NCBI GenBank assembly: GCA_938024025.1
Contig: CALJBY010000334.1
Span: 1 to 7,814, forward strand
Reading direction: 5' to 3'
Source: an uncultured bacterium
GTDB taxonomy: Bacteria > Desulfobacterota > WTBG01
DNA: 7,814 bases
Shown here in pieces: positions 7,429 through 7,814 of the stretch. Numbering within the stretch: the stretch's first letter is position 1; each line of letters starts with the position of its first letter. The position numbers and the translations under genes were made by a program. A model generated the notes under the pieces. The model made no database searches and was not told the origin of the DNA. It saw only the letters and a program-made list of their open reading frames with translations.

Positions 7429-7434
7429 CCTCCC
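7429..7434 (-). promoter_or_regulatory. Shine-Dalgarno site with no AUG/GUG/UUG after it
   Basis: On the minus strand GGGAGG (7434-7429) is followed by TATATA and then ATC at 7422-7420, with 6-nt spacing. No ATG, GTG or TTG occurs in any frame within the next 35 nt. The site lies exactly where the exporter's N-terminus is expected, which suggests an AUC or AUA start, or a mutated start codon. Confidence 0.55.
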
Positions 7435-7469
7435 GATAAAAAGTCAGAGACAGTAAAAAACCCAGCGTT

Positions 7470-7498
7470 ATTGTGCTTGACAGGCTTACCGTTGTCAA
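7470..7498 (-). promoter_or_regulatory. Predicted promoter of the exporter operon
   Basis: On the minus strand an exact TTGACA (7498-7493) and CACAAT (7475-7470, 4 of 6 bases) are separated by 17 nt. The predicted transcript would start near 7463, giving a leader of about 40 nt before the exporter start. The -35 box lies inside one arm of an inverted repeat (7474-7501), which makes regulator binding plausible. Confidence 0.5.
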
Positions 7499-7501
7499 GC
7501 A
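7474..7501. promoter_or_regulatory. Candidate operator: 9-bp inverted repeat over the -35 and spacer
   Basis: TGCTTGACA at 7474-7482 and TGTCAAGCA at 7493-7501 form perfect 9-bp arms separated by 10 bp. The centre-to-centre distance of 19 bp is near two helical turns, as expected for a dimeric DNA-binding protein. It covers the -35 box and spacer of the predicted promoter. No regulator gene is in the window. A cruciform or chance duplication of the TTGACA box is the alternative. Confidence 0.45.
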
Positions 7502-7516
7502 ACAAAACAGGTTATG

Positions 7517-7583
7517 TGATGCTCCTCACGCACCCTGATTAAACAAGCGAAGCTTATTTAACTAGGGTAGGCGAGGAGCTTCA
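7517..7583. repeat. 67-nt near-continuous imperfect palindrome
   Basis: Arms 7517-7548 and 7552-7583 share one centre (7550) and pair at 25 of 32 positions plus one G-T, with a 3-nt loop GAA. The outer part (7517-7536 with 7564-7583) pairs at 16 of 20 and the inner part (7539-7548 with 7552-7561) at 9 of 10. The long arms with scattered mismatches suggest a decayed palindromic repeat or small non-coding element. No target-site duplication is obvious. Confidence 0.65.
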
Positions 7584-7589
7584 AATTTC

Positions 7590-7641
7590 GGTAGGAGCGC
7601 ATTCATGCGCGATGAATTCGCGGCTTAAAGCCGCTCCTACC
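7590..7641. repeat. REP-like multi-hairpin element
   Basis: Outer arms GGTAGGAGCG (7590-7599) and CGCTCCTACC (7632-7641) are perfect inverted repeats. Between them lie three more perfect hairpins that overlap at their edges: GCGCAT/ATGCGC (7597-7610), CGCGA/TCGCG (7608-7622) and GCGGCT/AGCCGC (7620-7634). The set can fold as a branched structure or as alternatives. This GTAGGAGCG...CGCTCCTAC architecture is typical of dispersed REP-like bacterial repeats. It is intergenic and only 6 bp beyond the 67-nt palindrome. Confidence 0.72.
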
Positions 7642-7765
7642 ATCACCCTATCTGCAAGAGAACTGCTTAGATTTAGTTGGGTAAGAACCTAACCTCAAGA
7701 AGTTACAGTCGTATTGGGTGTCAACTGGAGAATTCCAAATAACCAGATTGTATTATTTTTGAATT
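7642..7765. other. Intergenic stretch, nothing recognised
   Basis: No convincing gene, RNA or repeat was found here. A TTGACA occurs on the minus strand (7724-7719) but no acceptable -10 box follows it. Confidence 0.4.
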
Positions 7766-7814
7766 GTGCCGGTAATCGAGGCGGCAACGGATGAGGTCTG
7801 GAAAAGGCTTCTCA
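7766..7814 (+). CDS. Possible 5' end of an SRPBCC-like gene, cut by the window edge
   Basis: A frame opening with GTG at 7766 reads VPVIEAATDEVWKRLL to the edge. The pattern VIEA..DEVWK.LL is what begins many SRPBCC (START/Bet v 1-like) ligand-binding domains. An in-frame TGA lies just upstream (7760-7762) and no Shine-Dalgarno sequence is visible, so this could also be a truncated remnant or chance. The complementary strand carries a competing short frame that would be the C-terminal end of a minus-strand gene. Confidence 0.25.
   Translation, partial: MPVIEAATDEVWKRLL

Overview
The window looks like bacterial chromosome from a Gram-negative organism with a two-membrane envelope. Every complete gene product carries an export signal, a lipoprotein signal or membrane spans. 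Base composition is moderate and the intergenic DNA carries palindromic REP-like repeats. Such repeats and this gene mix would fit Desulfobacterota/deltaproteobacteria, Nitrospirota or anammox-type Planctomycetota. I cannot place the organism more precisely from sequence alone, and no rRNA, tRNA, CRISPR array or transposase is present.

Layout. Positions 1-158 are a leader with a plausible sigma-70-type promoter. A single plus-strand gene (159-1667) encodes an exported type B carboxylesterase with a complete Ser-Glu-His triad, followed by a strong intrinsic terminator (1720-1759). From about 7475 down to 1983 everything is on the minus strand and runs toward the esterase. In transcription order the genes are: a large 12-helix RND/MMPL-family exporter (ending at 4666); a periplasmic PhnD-like solute-binding protein whose start overlaps the exporter's stop by 11 bp (3807-4676); after a 220-bp gap with an inverted repeat, a TPR-type lipoprotein resembling the TRAP-associated TatT family (2750-3586); and, after 89 bp, an exported SagB/ThcOx-like nitroreductase (1983-2660).

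The exporter and binding protein are almost certainly co-transcribed and translationally coupled. The lipoprotein and nitroreductase may belong to the same transcription unit but are separated by larger gaps. My inference is an envelope transport cassette: the binding protein captures a small ligand in the periplasm and the RND pump moves it or a related molecule, with a TPR lipoprotein as possible scaffold. Neither the ABC permease/ATPase expected beside PhnD nor the TRAP permease expected beside TatT is visible, which makes the combination unusual.

The right end (7423-7814) holds the presumed promoter of the minus-strand genes overlapping a 9-bp inverted repeat, a 67-nt near-continuous palindrome, a REP-like multi-hairpin element, and possibly the first codons of an SRPBCC-like gene cut by the window edge. 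The exporter lacks an ATG, GTG or TTG start where its Shine-Dalgarno sequence and protein logic place one.
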